Source of the DNA: Acanthacorydalis orientalis
Taxonomy: Eukaryota > Arthropoda > Insecta > Megaloptera > Corydalidae
Direction: 5' to 3'
DNA length: 64,000 nt
NCBI GenBank assembly: GCA_034766995.1
Contig: CM068322.1
Span: forward strand, 6,262,089-6,326,088
Shown here: positions 26,249 through 42,300 of the stretch, in pieces
Numbering within the stretch: the first letter of the stretch is position 1
Layout of the letters: every line of letters starts with the position of its first letter
Program-made: the position numbers and the translations under genes
Notes under the pieces: generated by a model
The model's database searches: none
Told to the model about the DNA's origin: nothing
Seen by the model: the letters and a program-made list of their open reading frames with translations, nothing else

Positions 26249-29200
26249 CACGTATTAATTGTTACATATGAGATCTAGTTTTAAACCAAGATGAACTGAA
26301 ACGTATAAGACTAGATCAGGGGTGAGGAACCTTTTCATGTTGGAAGTCCGTATTTATTTATCTGTAATCAAATAAGGCTGCATTCAAGAAACTTCAATTA
26401 AATATACATAAAAATGTATATTATTTTGTAAAAATCCAACTACTACGTACTTAATAATTTCAAGAAATGAAAATTATTAGTTAATTTTAAAGTTAACTAA
26501 TATTTTAATAATTTTGTTGTGCCTGCTTTTTGTTAGAAAGCATGTGAATATTTGGTTGCAACGTAGAGGTCCGCAATTTCAGTTGATTCTCTAGATGGCT
26601 ATCCTTGTGACCTTAAGGGCGTGTTGATTTGGGTTAGGTAGGAGAATGTAGATTTGCAGCAAAAAAATGGTTGAAAAGCAAGAAAGCATTTTTCGGGCAT
26701 GTTACCGAAGACGTGAGTATTCTACTGCATTTTTCCATATTTCAATTGGATCTTTCTTACATCAAACAATGACTTTAAAATGTCATCTACTGAAAACTCC
26801 ATCAATTCCATCTACAGTTCTTTAGTATCACTTCGTCATGAACGAAATTGCAGCTCAAGTTTCGTGACGCACCACGATTTAAGAAGTTTCATTTAAAAAA
26901 AATGGATTCAGTCAAAAGGCTGCACTTAAGATCCTAGAAGGCCACAGGTTTCTCACCTCTGAACTAGATTTATACAAAGTGGAATATATGATAAATGGTC
27001 TCGAATTAGTTTCTTTTTTGGTCAAAAATTGTTAAAATTTTTCGAAAAATGAAGCATACTGTTAATCAAAGTCATGTATTAACTACACATGAGATTTAAA
27101 CATATATAAACAAAAGCAGAGATTTATGTTTATTCATGGTAATTAAAAATATGTTATGATTTACATATAAATGAATAGAAATAAATTAACAAATTTTATT
27201 TTATTACATGAATAAATAAATATGATGAAATAAATTTAACAAAAGCCTGTCATGACGGCTATTATTACATAAATTATTGCATTGGTATCAAAAATTCAAG
27301 TTTATATTGCTTATTTTAAAGATTATATTTAATTTTTATTGAAGAATATCAACATGAGCAAAAATATTCGTTAAATATTTATTTTTTCAAAATCTAACAT
27401 TTTTTAGAAAAAGCAAGTACTAAGATGTTAAATTCAAGAAAAAAGTATTATATTTGATTTAAAGTACATATTAAACTATGTTTTGAACATCTTTAAGCAG
27501 CGTATAAAACAAGTTCGAAAATTGCTGAGTAACTTGGCTAAAGTTAATATTAATATTCAATATCTGGTATCATAAATAAAAGTTAAAGAAAAGAAAAGTT
27601 TGGATTTACTACCCTAAAGCACTCTGAGGATAGTGTGGCATCGCCATCAAAATACACATAAGCAACAATCGAAAATTTATCGATAATTAATAATTAAACA
27701 TTTTTGATTACAAATTTTTTTTTGGTTTGTGGATAAAAAATAATTATTTTGTGAACTGATTAACGTGTCAAAACTGTATTATAATATTTGACTTTTATTC
27801 TAACACAATTATCTTAACCCAATAGATCCATACTTTATTGGACTGAACAACGTTTGATCAACTAATGACGCCACTACTATTATTAGATTTCGATTTCATT
27901 TGACAACAATAGCATAGAAATCAAAACATCTTTCCACAAACTGACTTTGGACTCAAATAATATGAGTTTTAAATCTCAAAAATTGTAGAAATTATCCGAA
28001 TATTTCTCTCATTATTACAAATGTACAAAAATTGGTAAAAGTTTTTCACGTGATCTCATAACTTATATGATTTAAAATATAAGCATGAAATTCACAAAGA
28101 AAGAAACCCTGAATATGAAACATAACATTGTCTAAATACAACAGTCTAGTCGCATTGTACCCCACTCGATAAAATTAAATAACGAACTTTGTACGGACTA
28201 TGTCACAGGCAAGTAAAATGAACTATAATATGAATAAACTATAAGATGCGATCTCATTAGAAGGTTACTTAAAAATAACCCTGATCTGTAAGACAATCAA
28301 AGTATTCGAGCTGCGAGAGTCATTCATTCTGCGAAGAAGGGAAAATGATCCTCGGTTACATATGTTGACACTATACCATTTCGTTTATAGCAACGCTGTA
28401 AAGTTGACTTCTGCTATTGACAATTGAATTGTTAATGAATTTTCAAAGAAAAATAAAGCACAATTATACACATTTCAAACTACATGAAAATGTGTATATT
28501 GAATGCCGTATATGTTGGACCCAAAACTAAAAAAGAAATGATTTGAAATTTGCCGAGAAAATTAGAAAACGAAACAGAAGGTAATATTTTTTCTACCTAT
28601 ATTCACCGGAGACTAAGAAGCATTGAAGAAATAAACATTCGATTTCTTTATTGATGAAATAAAGAAACTTGTGACGCATTAGTAAAAAAACTAGTAATTT
28701 CGTTGAAAAATAAAACCACATTTGAAAGGTTAAATTCTAACTTTCCTTTTTTTATCTCAACATTTTAAACCATGAGTTACGAGCTTCTGAATATCACTTT
28801 TAATCGCCTCTCCTACATTGTATCCTACAATATTCCAATTTATAAATAGAGTTTGCTAAACAGCCTAGTACTTGACCGGTATGTTAATAATTATATTAAA
28901 AACATAAATCACACAATGTTTTAAGTAATAAACTTATTTCTAAAGTTGAATAAAAACAGGGACTACTAGCATTTCCAGTAATCAATAGATATCGAAATTT
29001 CTCAGAACAACAGTTGAAAGCCGCTGACTAAATGTATCAATTTAACAGGTATAAGCACATGTAACGAATTTATATCAATTTGATACTGAAAAACTAATTT
29101 ATACAAATATAGTAGCAATTAAAAAGACATTTAACAAATGATAACGTGATAATATGTATTAAGCAATGAACGTGCAATACTAATGAAAAAAGTAAATGTA

Positions 29201-29333
29201 AACTCTCTGTAAATAATTAAAATTATTTTTTTTACATATTGGGTAATAGTTGAACAATTTTCGTTTTAATTTTTTTAGTTCGCATCCATTGGTATAGAAC
29301 AAAATAAAATTAAAGTGTTTAATAAAAAAACAT

Positions 29334-29374
<41 letters not shown>

Positions 29375-30334
29375 ATTATGAATGTATATGAAATTAATTT
29401 TATAAAAATAATCTTACCAGGTAGTGTCTCGACGCCATCGACCAACTTACGAACAACGTCATGTCGACACAACTCTTCGAATTCTTGTTCGTTGATTGTC
29501 GGAAATACTTGACGCGGATTCAACGCGAGACCACAACACCGACTCAGCAGGTTACCTAACGTGTCCGCCAATTCTGCGTTCAGAACACGCATCACTTTCG
29601 TGTCACTGTAATCTGAAAAGAGCATATAAACCCCCACTGACCTTTCGCACAACGTGTTTGTCGAGAATTTACAAAATCCGTACAGAAACCGCACTCACTA
29701 AACTTAGATAACAACACGCAACCGTTTTGTAATCCACTTGGCACCAAACATACTTCACTTGTGCGGAACGTCGATCCGTTTCAATCAACGCTTGAACTAC
29801 TATCAGGCATTCAGTATTTAATTTATTGCTGAGGTTCGACACGTCTAAACGGCGTTAACCAACATCAGAGCGTATCGATCATACTCGTATGTAATCGGAT
29901 ACCGTCTACGGATTAAGTTCGACTATGTATTGGAATTTAAGTTCATAGTCTTTGCAGAATTACACAATGATCACACAATTACAAATACGATTAAACCGAT
30001 CACAGAGAAACGAAAAAACCGACTGAATATAATAATACAATTGAAAAAATTTTGATACAAATCTACTTCCATTTTATATAATTTTTTTTATACTTATTAT
30101 ATTGTATTACATATAACAAAGTTATTTCATTTGGTTTAACCAACAACAACAGTATTATTATTTAGTTAAGTGTATCAATCACGCATACACGCACTCATAT
30201 GTGTTTACAGAGTATTACATAAGTGTTCACTTGGGATACATCCCAAGCGTATCTGCCAGCAAGCTTATATAACAGTATTCAGTATATACGTCTCTATACA
30301 CATTATATACATTCACCAACAAACATATTTGCAT

Positions 30335-30388
<54 letters not shown>

Positions 30389-30631
30389 CGTGAAAAACTT
30401 GCAGACATGAACATTCTAGATGTGGAGCAACTATTTCGAAAATAAACTTTAAGTGAAGAGGAAATGATGAAATTTATAGATATTCTCTTTACTCAAATGA
30501 TTAATGAAAATGTTTAATTATTCATGAACATTGCATTTTGTAATACCGCTTTTATTTAACTTTAAGGTAATAGATTTATAAAAAAAAATATCTCAATCTT
30601 CTATCCGGAATTCTTAAAGTGTAATTATTAG

Positions 30632-30706
<75 letters not shown>

Positions 30707-33700
30707 GTATACATTGTGTCTTTGCCGATAGCATATAAATGGTTTATTCTTAATGCAGAGAAAAGTTCATTTTAATCACACCATATGAAATTTTGTTCTT
30801 GTTATTTCGATAATAATTTTGATACTAAGTAAATTGTTACTTCTAATACAAGATATCACAGATAAAACTTATCTTTTACATTAAACTGTTTTATGAAGAT
30901 AAATATAGTTCTATAATACGACACACGATTCTGACTGCGATCACTGTAATTTACGTCTTGTTAACTTTAGAAAATAGCAAGTATGTTTAGGAAAATATAA
31001 AATTTATCTAAGATTTTTTTAGAGAAAGATTGTTTTGATAAAAAAATTATTAAATGATGGACTTTAATTTATTTACAACTATATCGTATTTATGTTATGT
31101 CATATATTTAGGAGTATAATTACAGTTTGAGTCGGGAGTTACAGTTGAAGTTGGAAATGAGAATCAAAAATAAATTGGGAATGTAAATCAGTATAGTGGT
31201 TAATGTCGAACCAAGAGTCGGACATCATTTTTATAATTCTACAACCTTGAAACAAATTAAAGAAACAAATGTGAACATTGATACTGATATATTTGACACA
31301 GTATTGAAAAGTAAAGCAAGGTAATCAAACAAGTTTAATTTCTGATCACTTACTTACTCTCCTTTTATTTACTTTACTCACTACTATAATAAATATGTGG
31401 CCTATGTAATAATAAGAATATAAGCAAAATTAAAATCAAAAATTAGTATGTATTTTTTTAAAATTAATCTCTTTAAAATGTACTCGTTTATGCTTTTTAT
31501 CAAGTCGACAAATAAAAAATCAGTTCGAATTTTTGTTCAATTGTGACTTATCGACGACACGCCCTACTTAGAACCAATTTTACACAATTTCTATTTCCCT
31601 GTATGAACTTTTAGAAATATCGAAACATTCTTATATTTAAATCTATAAAATACAAAAAATAATTGATTTGTAAAAAATAAACCTTTTAATACGCATTTTC
31701 TTATAAATTTCAGAAAATTATTTCAACTCGATTTTATAATAATACTGTCTGAAATTTTACGATTTTCTCCGTCTAGTAAATAACATAGCTTTCGATTGAT
31801 ATTTTCATAATAAATGCAAGTCTAAGATAATAAACAATAAGTTTGCCGTCGAGTGAACTATTTGTCGGTTCGCCACGTTTCGATATCGACAATGCGTCTC
31901 TCGTCGCTTTAATAAGTCACTTGATGAAACGACTGACTGAATAAAAGAACGATTTACGACAGTCGTATTTTTGTATTCCGACGATGTTCTGAAAAATAAT
32001 AGAGACAGAGAAAAAAGAAATAAGTTTAATACCGCTTTAGCCTTGTACAATGATGTGCATTCAACACTGTGCTACATTTGTAAGAATATCTTCTTTTTTT
32101 AAGAAAAGAATAAAATCAAACAACATGCAAAACATTTACGAAACAACGCTTTTATCCTCTACATTTTTTATCGTCATGGATTTTTCTCAGTATTTTTTCC
32201 ATTTACCAATTTTTATTACTGTTGAAATAAGTACATATTTTTTTAATAAAAATAAATATTTTCCATTAAATGAAATCATGGAAAACTGAAAAACTATTGA
32301 TTTTTTATTCTAAATTTGTTTTCATTATTATTTCTACATGTTCTCTATTATGAAATAAAAAACATTTCCAATATTTAATTGTTACTTTTTGGAGTATAAT
32401 ACATATTTACTACATAATTGTACTGATATACATACAGAATTTTCTTTAGATTTTTTTTAAAAAAATACCACTATTTTTCAAGTATCGTTTATAAGCAATA
32501 ATCTCAAACCCTTTTGTGAACAGCCACTAGACAAACTCTTGATATAAAACTAGATATCCACACAATGAATTTTATATGATGTACTTATATCAACTGTCTA
32601 CTTTCCAACCTAAATATTTATTTTCCTCTTCATCTAATTAATGACACAGTACAATAAATCTAGTAAAAACTTTAATATCGATAACTCTTTTATGTCATTC
32701 TATTAGGAGGAACCCATTTATTTCAATAACAAAATGTATAAATACATTAATCAAAGTATTTTCCCTCGAGAATCTATGACTTTTTCCCACTTTTTTGGCA
32801 GGAGTTGAATTCCGCGACGAAAGAAAGGTCTTTTGAGCCAGTCCATTCAGCAACCCAATTTTCAAATACTCTGTAGTTATAGAAATGTATGTCTTCCAAA
32901 GAGTGTTGCATCGATCGGAACAAATGGTAGTCGCTTAAAGCCAGGTCCGGAGAATATGTAAGGTGCGGAAGAACCTCCCGTTCGAGCTCCATCAGTGTTT
33001 ATTTCACGGCTATAGCAACATGGGGCCGAGCGTTGTGAAGAAGAATCACTTTTCGGCTATTTGAAGCAATTGATGGTCATTTTTGCATCAAATTACCATT
33101 CAAACGCTCCAATTGTTATTGATAACGTTCAGCGGTAATTGTTTCCTTCGGTTTCAACAGCTCATAATACACGACACCCTCCATATCCCACCAAATAGAA
33201 AGTATTGTTCTGTGACCGTGGATGTTTCGCTTTTATGTCGACGATGATAGATTGTCCAGATCCAACCCATGAGATTTCTTGCGTTTCAGGTTGTCGAAAT
33301 AGATCAATTTTTCATCATCTCATCTCATATTTTGCAAATAGAAGGATTATTTAAAGAATAATTGTGATTTGAGTCACATAGGAACAATAGCGTCAATGAG
33401 AATAGCATGAAGTGAAACATTCTTACATAATAATAAACCAATAAAATACAAAAAATTTATATCATATACATATTTGTTATGCGATCAAAACGAAGAAGAA
33501 AGGATTCTCTATATATTAAACCAGTGTCTTATATAAATGAGTATTTAATTAATAACAATACTCATATTTACTAACAAAAAATCCCCTTTAAAGACATCTA
33601 ACAATGTGTCAAGTGCTGAATATCCAACAACATTTATCTGAACTTTAAAATATAAAAAGAAAAATAGGTAGAAAAACAAGCATCGAAGAACGAAAATGCA

Positions 33701-36152
33701 TAATTATTTATTTTAAAAATGGTAAAAACCAGATACACCCTACACAGTTAAACCATAAAAATATATCAAACGTACAACATAATTGTATGTCATACGAATA
33801 AAAATCGATTAATAAATAAATCATGAAAATCACTTAATAAAAATATAGAAAATATTCTACTAAATTAATAAGAAAAGTGCTCCATTGCATGATAGTACTC
33901 GAGAAGTATTTTATCATTTTTTAAAAAAAAAACGTCTTCACATGAATTTCGTTTATCAATACCGAAATAGACAGCCTTCTGAAAAATAATTTTATTTAAT
34001 CCCGAGAGAAATTTTAATAACTGATTCGGATATTAGTGTTAATATCTGACAAATAAAGTTTTAAGCTATAAAAAAAATCACAACCCACAACAAACAGAAA
34101 ACAGATAATGTGATATTAAGTTAGATATCTTTCAACGGTGTAAGAAATTTAATGATTGTTTATTGAATCATGAACAAAAATATTCACTCGAACATTCTAA
34201 ACTAAAATTTAAAATTCGGCATTGAAAATCGAATATTAAAAACAATTTTCATTCTTATCAAGACAATGACCTAAATCATTCGTCATATTTTGTATAAAGA
34301 GGATTGCTATAATTATTAATTATCTGCATGTTATACAACTCCATTTTATTTCCCCAAATTTGATTTTACATTGAATTAGTAAAAATTAGAAAAAAAATAT
34401 TAGAAAATAAGAATATTAAACACAAATAATCTCAAAATAGTTCTATAAATAAAATGTAAAAATATAAGTTTCAAGTTTGCATTAATAATTAGCCTAATAT
34501 ATTGGGTTGATCCATAAGTTCGTAGCATTTTTGTTTTTCAATGGAACAGTACTTTGGAAAGAAATCTTTTTGATATATGTTAATGTCATTTTAATATCAT
34601 AGTATTGTTTCATTTAATACCTTCTGAATTTTTCAATTTGTAGAAAGTTTGTGTTAAGGGTTGGCTAAAAAAAATGGAATGTCAAGTACAAAAAAACGAA
34701 CATTTCTAACATGTCCTTTTGTTTGAGTTTAATTAGGAAGTTAAGGCGTCAGAGGTAGCAAAAACTATTTGTGACGCTTACGGGTGTGAACGCCATCGGG
34801 GACATTCAAAGAAGGTCATTTTGAGATGAACAGTTCTTCACGTTCAGGAAGACAATCCGACTTTAATGAAGACTGTTTAAACGCTTCAATTCACGTTGAA
34901 CCACGTCAATCAATACTTCCGAAGTTTACTGCCAACAACTTCGTCACCTTGAAGCCGAAATTCAAGAAAAATTACCTGGAAGACGGCATCAAGTGACTTT
35001 GCAGCATAATAATGCCCGTCCACATTCTGCTAATATTACAAAAGCGGCTATTCAAGAGCTTAGTTGGATAGTTATTCCACATCCGCCCTAGTCTCCTGAT
35101 CTCGCTCCATACGATTTTCATCTTTTCCGCTCTCTATCCAACAATCTCCGAGGAATCTCCTTTAATAACGACACTGCTCTTCAAAATTGGCTTGACGACT
35201 TCTTCGCCCTGCAAGCCACTGAATTTCTTCATGCGTGCAAATGAAAAACTACCCGAACGTTGAGAGGCAATCAATGGAGGAGAATATATTATTGATTAGT
35301 TTATGTGTTTTGTTTATTTAAAAAAAATTTTAATTTAATGAAAACACTACGAACTTATGCATCATCCCAATATAACAAATGAACTAAAAGAAACAATAAT
35401 ATAAAAAGAATCTCCTGGAAAGTATTAAAAGAAGGAAAAGTAAAGATGAAAAAAATTTTTTCATACTGGATCATTTAAGCTGTAAGCCAATTTTGCAATT
35501 AAAATAGTTTTGTTTTTTATAGTAATAAAAAATGGAATATTTTTTACTGTAAGGCAATAGAAATTAATAAAAAAAATCCAATCAAACTCTTAAGTGTACA
35601 TAATATTATTAATTATTACATATACCATTAAAATTACAATAATAGGTAGCGAATTATTCAAACAATGATTTACTGTATAGAGTGTAAGATCAGAATCTTT
35701 TATAGGAAGTAAGTTTTTTTAGTTAGAAAAGGAATTTTCTATCTCTATGTATCAATTACTCGATATATTTGCAAACTATAAACGTAAATACTTCAATTTT
35801 GTACTGTTTGGATACAAATATATTTATGATATTCTGTCTTACCTTTCGAACGTAATTAATATTGATTTAAAAATAATATGAAACGAGGAACAAATTATTT
35901 TTTATTTTCTTTTAATCGAACCTTTGGTCCATTTTTCGTTAAACAGCGAATAATTATAAGATCATTTAAACTTAAACATCCCAATCGCTACAATTTGTGA
36001 TAATAATATTTTTTTATCATTCCCTTTATTCTCTAAAACTACTGAAAAAAATCTTTTCCGTCACTTATAATTAATATTTAATAAAAAAAAAAAAACAAAA
36101 CAAAACAAAAATAATCATAGTAATATGACCAAGAATTTAATACAACACACAC

Positions 36153-36209
<57 letters not shown>

Positions 36210-39200
36210 CCTGTGTGAAATATATCTAACAACAATTTGAAAAGAGAAAAGCAAGCTTCACAAATAAAAAGATCACAAGCAAATCGTGCCAGTTATTAAT
36301 TCTGAGAACTGTAAATTTAATTATAAATCCGCTTTGATATAAAACGAATTTCAAACAATGTCTCCCTCAACAACGCGTATTTCAATGCAAATTTACTTCA
36401 ATATTACTCATTACACTGAATCAATAACGGTGCGGATTACTCACACCGGGAACGAGGTTTAGCTTCTAAAACAATAGTTTTACTTCAATTAAAAAACGCA
36501 GTTGCGTCTAGTTCATATATTTTGTTGTTAATCTTCTTACATATTAATATCTAAAGATAATGAAAGATATATACACACAATGTAAAATATATTTATGTTT
36601 ATCGAAATATGCGATGTTGCAAACTATTAATCTTGAACCCAGCATGCGTTTGACGTTTTATCAATATATCTGCAAGCAGATTTTTGTCTAGATTGCATAT
36701 TTAATATTGTGCTCCCGTAGTGAAGAGTTTACAAGCATAAATAAGTCAATAACGTGCACATGAACGAATTTAAAATGTTTGACAAGAAAATGAATGAAGT
36801 TGATTGCAACAGCAAATTATTTGTGAAATAAACGTTTTTTATTGAGTTTATTTAAAATTTTCATTTTTAAAAAAGCATAAACCCGTGTTAATTTCATCAA
36901 ATGACTGAATTTAATTTCATAAATCAAGTACTTCTATAAACTGTAAAATCATGAAAAACAATTATATAATTTATTAAATTATTAAAACAGCCATGTTTTA
37001 ACGCAGCCATCATTTTCATATACAATTTTTTTTATTTTCGAAACGCTAATTTGACAATTAAAATTAAATATATAAAATAACATAAAATTGTTACTTTTTT
37101 CTTATTGACTCATTAAATAATGTATCCGTTTGTGCAAGGGTAATTTCGTGTACAAAATTATCATATAAACGCAAGTTGTACAATTAAATTTATAAACAAT
37201 TTTTAAAAATCAATTAATGTATAATTTCTTGAAAAATAAATATGTATTCAATAGCGATACCGGTTTAATAAACGTAACACAAATGCTTCTCCAAGTTTCA
37301 ATAAAGTTATGTACTAGGTATATAGAAAGAGAAGTTATCACATCTATAAACGTCAGATAGCAAGTAGATAAGTTATTAGTGTTTTTACATAGCATTTTAG
37401 AAAATATGGTTACACTAAATTTACCTTAAGATAAATGTGGTAATTTGGTTATCATTTCTACTTATAAAGTGATTTTGCATAATGTAGTACACATTTTCGT
37501 CTAAACACGGAAAATATTTTAGAGCTTATTATGATAAAAAAATGAAAAATTGAAACAAATTAAAAATATACGAAGGTGATTTGAAAAGTTCGTGGTCTAA
37601 CATATAATTGACAATAATATTTAAAATATTCGTAGCGCATTACAAAACGATATCTATCTTGTACATAACCTCAAAGTCTAATCTAAGTCTATTAATGTGT
37701 CAAGCAGTTTGTTACAAACATCATTTTTTTTTAAAAAAAAAAACTCTTTGTTGTTGAACTTTGTGCGATGATAAAGTTTTTTTGTCAAAAAAAAGGCTTA
37801 ACGCCAACAGAAATCTTTAATGAGATGAAAAATATACTGGATGATAGTGCACCTTCGTATACAACAAAAAAGAAGTATGTAGCTGAATTTAAATGTGGCT
37901 GTGCAAACTTAGAAGATAACCCGCGTAGTGGACGTCCGAAAACTGAAACGATCTAAGAAATCGTCCACAAAGTGCACGATATTATCTTACAGGATCGGTG
38001 ATAAAAGGTGTCCGAAATTGCTAAGATTGTGGCTATCTCAGATGAATGCGTGTATCACATCCTAACTGAAGAGTTAGGTATGAAAAAGCTATCGGCAAGA
38101 TAGGTATCGCGTTTGCTCACAATTCATCATACACACATTCGAGTACAAATGTTCCAAGACTGTTTAGATCGATTTAAAAGGGATACAACTAACTTTATTC
38201 GACGATTTGTGACTACAAATGAGACTTGGATTCACGATTAAACTCCAGAGTCAAAACAACAATCAAAGAAATGGAAGAATGGTGATTCACAGCTACCAAA
38301 AAAAGCAAAATCTGTTTTATCCGCTGGAAAAGTTATGGCTTCAATCTTTTGGGATGCTAAAGGAATTCTGCTAATTGACTACCTTCCAACGGATCAAATA
38401 ATAACGGAAGAGTATTATGCTAAACTTTTGGATCAACATAATCAAAGAATTCGTGAGAAAAGACCAGGTTTATAAAAAAAAATCATTTTCCATCAGGTCA
38501 ATGCAAGTCTGCATACAAGTGTTGTATCCATGAATAAAATCGCTGAATTGAGGCAGACTTTACTGCCGTATCCAGTCTATTCTTCAGATTTGGCCCCCTT
38601 GGATTTCCATCTATTCCCAAAACATAGAAAAATCCTTGATGATTTTCATCAGATGAAGAACTGATAGCAATAGTGAATCGCTAATTTGAGGACCTCCAAT
38701 AAAAGAATTTCCGATACGGCATAAAAGCACTATAACATCGCTGGATGAAGTGCATTGAAGTTCAGAAGGGCCATATTGAAAAATAAAAGTAATATAAAAA
38801 CACAAGTTATATTCTTTCAGAGTTATGCTGCAAACTTTTCAAATTGCTCTCGTAAGATTGCATGAATTATAATTACCGAGACATTTTACACACATTAGAT
38901 CTACTAATTATAGCAGGTTAAATTTTAATAGTTCAGCTTCTGATGAATGTTAGTAATATTTTCAATTGAAAAAAGAGGATTTATTGAAACAAAATTATAA
39001 AATTGTGATTTTTACAACTTATTCTTCTGGTTATGCGACTTATATTTTAATAGATGATGCTTCTGAAACTGACAATTCCACTGGCGGTCACTGACGACGG
39101 AACTATTACTGAATTCGCAAATAAAAATACACGACTCTCATCAACCCATGATGACGAATATATATATTAAAGTATCTTGCAATAAAACTCTCAATTTCAC

Positions 39201-39277
39201 TATTATTAAAATATTGACAGTAAACGATATCGGTAGAAACCAAATTTACACTATGTACTTCAACTTGTTAGGTGCAC

Positions 39278-39361
<84 letters not shown>

Positions 39362-42300
39362 TGATAATAGTCTATAAGTAACGAAATATAGTATTAATAT
39401 CACTTACTTCCATCACTATGTGCAACGCCTTCCCGCAATAGGAAATATCTTAACCCTTCAGCGGTATAAGATTTAAATGTATCGACAGGTGCAATAACAT
39501 TGCCTTTTGACTTGGACATTTTTTCGCCATCAACAGTCCAATGTGAATGACAGAAGAGCGTTCTTGGTGGTTCTAAATCAGCTGCCATTAAAAACGCCGG
39601 CCAATAAATTCCATGAAACCTGAAAATTATATAGCAATTTTAAAATAAAACACTATAATATTTTTATACCTCCCAAAAATTGCAGATCTTGCCAAATATA
39701 TAGGCTTATTTTTTTACAAATATATTTAAAAAAGTGGCCATGATCTATTCCGGAAATAAAAAAAGAATTGTTAATCAATATCTGCGAATAAAAATAAATA
39801 TTTCTCAATAAAAATTAAAATATACTCAGAAACATTTTTAAATTTATTACATACGGTTTAAAACAATTTTTAATGTTTTTATTTGTATATTTTACATTTG
39901 AATATATATATATATATATATATATACCAAGACCTCGGGTTACGTCATTTCTAAGTTGCGTTGATGAGAATTTTTTTTTATTTTCTCAGTAATTCGTCAT
40001 TTAATATGTATTTTCATCTGTATTATGCAAGATAGATCAGTTAATCAAAATTATGAAGTATAAGTTGGTCTTGTTAGTTTTTTCTCTACATTTTGGTATT
40101 TAATAAAGTGTGTTGAATTCAAATCTTAACAATGAGTGGAAATAAAAAGCGTAAATAAATTAATTTGGAAATGAAATTAGAGATTTTAAAATGCTTTAAA
40201 TCTGGAGAGAAAACGGTTGATATTGGTAGAATTTACATGAAACGAACTAAAAGAAGACTATAGATATATTATGTATGTAACAGATTATTTCAATTTGCGT
40301 CGTTTCATTTTGCGTTGACGTTCTTTGGTACTAATTAACATCGCAAACTGAGATTTTAGTGTGTATATATATAGAGAGAGAGAGAGAAATATCCATGTGT
40401 ACGTGAGATAAGAACGTAATCAATAAATTATAAAAAGTAATAAAATATTAGATGTACGTATTTTATTGATAACTGTTCGGGATTCTAAGAATCCCGAATG
40501 GCCAGTAACTTTAATACTGGTCCTTCTCATCCCTGCACGGCCGGGTCGTGTACACCCCTACCTTCCTTCCCTCAAAAGGAAGGTGAACTGATCAGACTGG
40601 CGGTGCATATATGAACGAACCCTAAGACTCCCGCCAGTGGATGAGTCCATCGGAAAAACAGGACAACATCGAATCAACAACATAGAAAAAACAGTACATC
40701 ACCGAACCGCGCAGCAGATGGAGCATCCATATTTTACTCCTTGTTTTCCTTGTTTTAATTGTTAACATCACACGCAGTATGGCAGAATAAAGCGATTTGG
40801 TTAAACTCCTGTGCATCCTTTTCATTCGCATACACTTGTGGTCCGCCGAATCGGACCACAGAAAAAACGCGAACAATAACAAAATGACATTCTACTACTA
40901 ACTTACAATTGCAGCTCTTTAATTAATAATGGCAAAATATATCAATGAAGCAATAAAAATACATCTTAACAGTTTTTCTCTTTTTAAAATAGCTCAAATG
41001 TATTTTGTATCAATTTCGGTAGTTTCACATTGATTAAACAAAGGGAAAATATTACTGAGTGTAAAAAATCGTTCCATACTTAATTCGGTTTAGTGCTCAA
41101 ATCATTAGGGCTTCACAAAAAAGCTGCGACATTTGAACCATTGAAACAATATATGAAGAGTAAGAGAAAATGATTTTCTTTTGGTACATCTATACTATGA
41201 GTCAAAAAAACCATAGATATGACTGGTATTATTATTCATGCAACTAGAAGCACTTTACTTAAGACAATAAAAATAAAATTTATTTAACGATCTACAATCT
41301 GTAAAAAGACCGATTCTTTATAGAGCTACTTTTCTTATTTCATTCCAATGTACGTCTTTAAGCTCCCCCTCCCCGTGTTTTTTCTATGAAAATAGTATCG
41401 ATGTGAATGGTCGAATAGGTATATTTGTGAAGTTCAAACAATGACACCACCCTTCATACAAAGAACACGCAATGATTTAATCAATTATTTAGAGTTTCGA
41501 ACGGATACGTGCAAATTTTGAAATCCATAATTCAGGAGAAAAGTCTATTCGCTTATACACTGCTTGCAATACGATTTGTTTGGTACACAAATATATAAAA
41601 AAGGTTTTTACAGTACTTGATGAATATCGTCAAAATACCGAGTTAACATACTCGTTAATCATATTTAATAAAAAAATTAAAAAAAAAAACATTTACAATA
41701 TCTGTAATTTCAGGTTAACATATGAGCAAATTCTATTGTTGCATACAAAAATGTTTTCGATAATATGAAAATTTACTTTTGCATTCCATATCATTAGAAT
41801 TTCAATGAATGTCACTTCATTAGAATTTCAATATGGTTTTTTTATTGAAGTAAAATGCTTATTTCATCACTCTTTTATTTTTATAGTATTAAGCTTAAAA
41901 TGTTCATTGTTGCTCGATGATTAAAAATGCTTATAATTTACAGAAAAGGTTTAGAACATTGAATATCATATTCATAGGAACATTAACGTAGAAGTGTTAG
42001 TTTAAAGAATCGATCCAAAATAATTGATTTGTAGGTGAATAATTACAGAATTTGGCTCTATATTAATAGTTAATATCAAAAAAAAAAACAATGAAATATC
42101 ACATATGCCTCTTAAAAAGAAATTTATTCTATAATTAATCTTGATCCGAAAGTATTAAAATTATTATTTTTTTGTAAATAAAAACCTAATAAAACTAAAT
42201 ACCGAGTGAAACTGTGTAGTTATTCATTTACAATTATTTTGGACTAATTCTCCAAACTAACACCTCTACATCAATATTTCTACGAATATGATACTATATG

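Noticed and set aside
29315..29711. Plus-strand open frames over MARS2 exon 6
   Set aside because: Antisense shadows of the minus-strand exon. The minus frame matches MetRS with correct splice sites.
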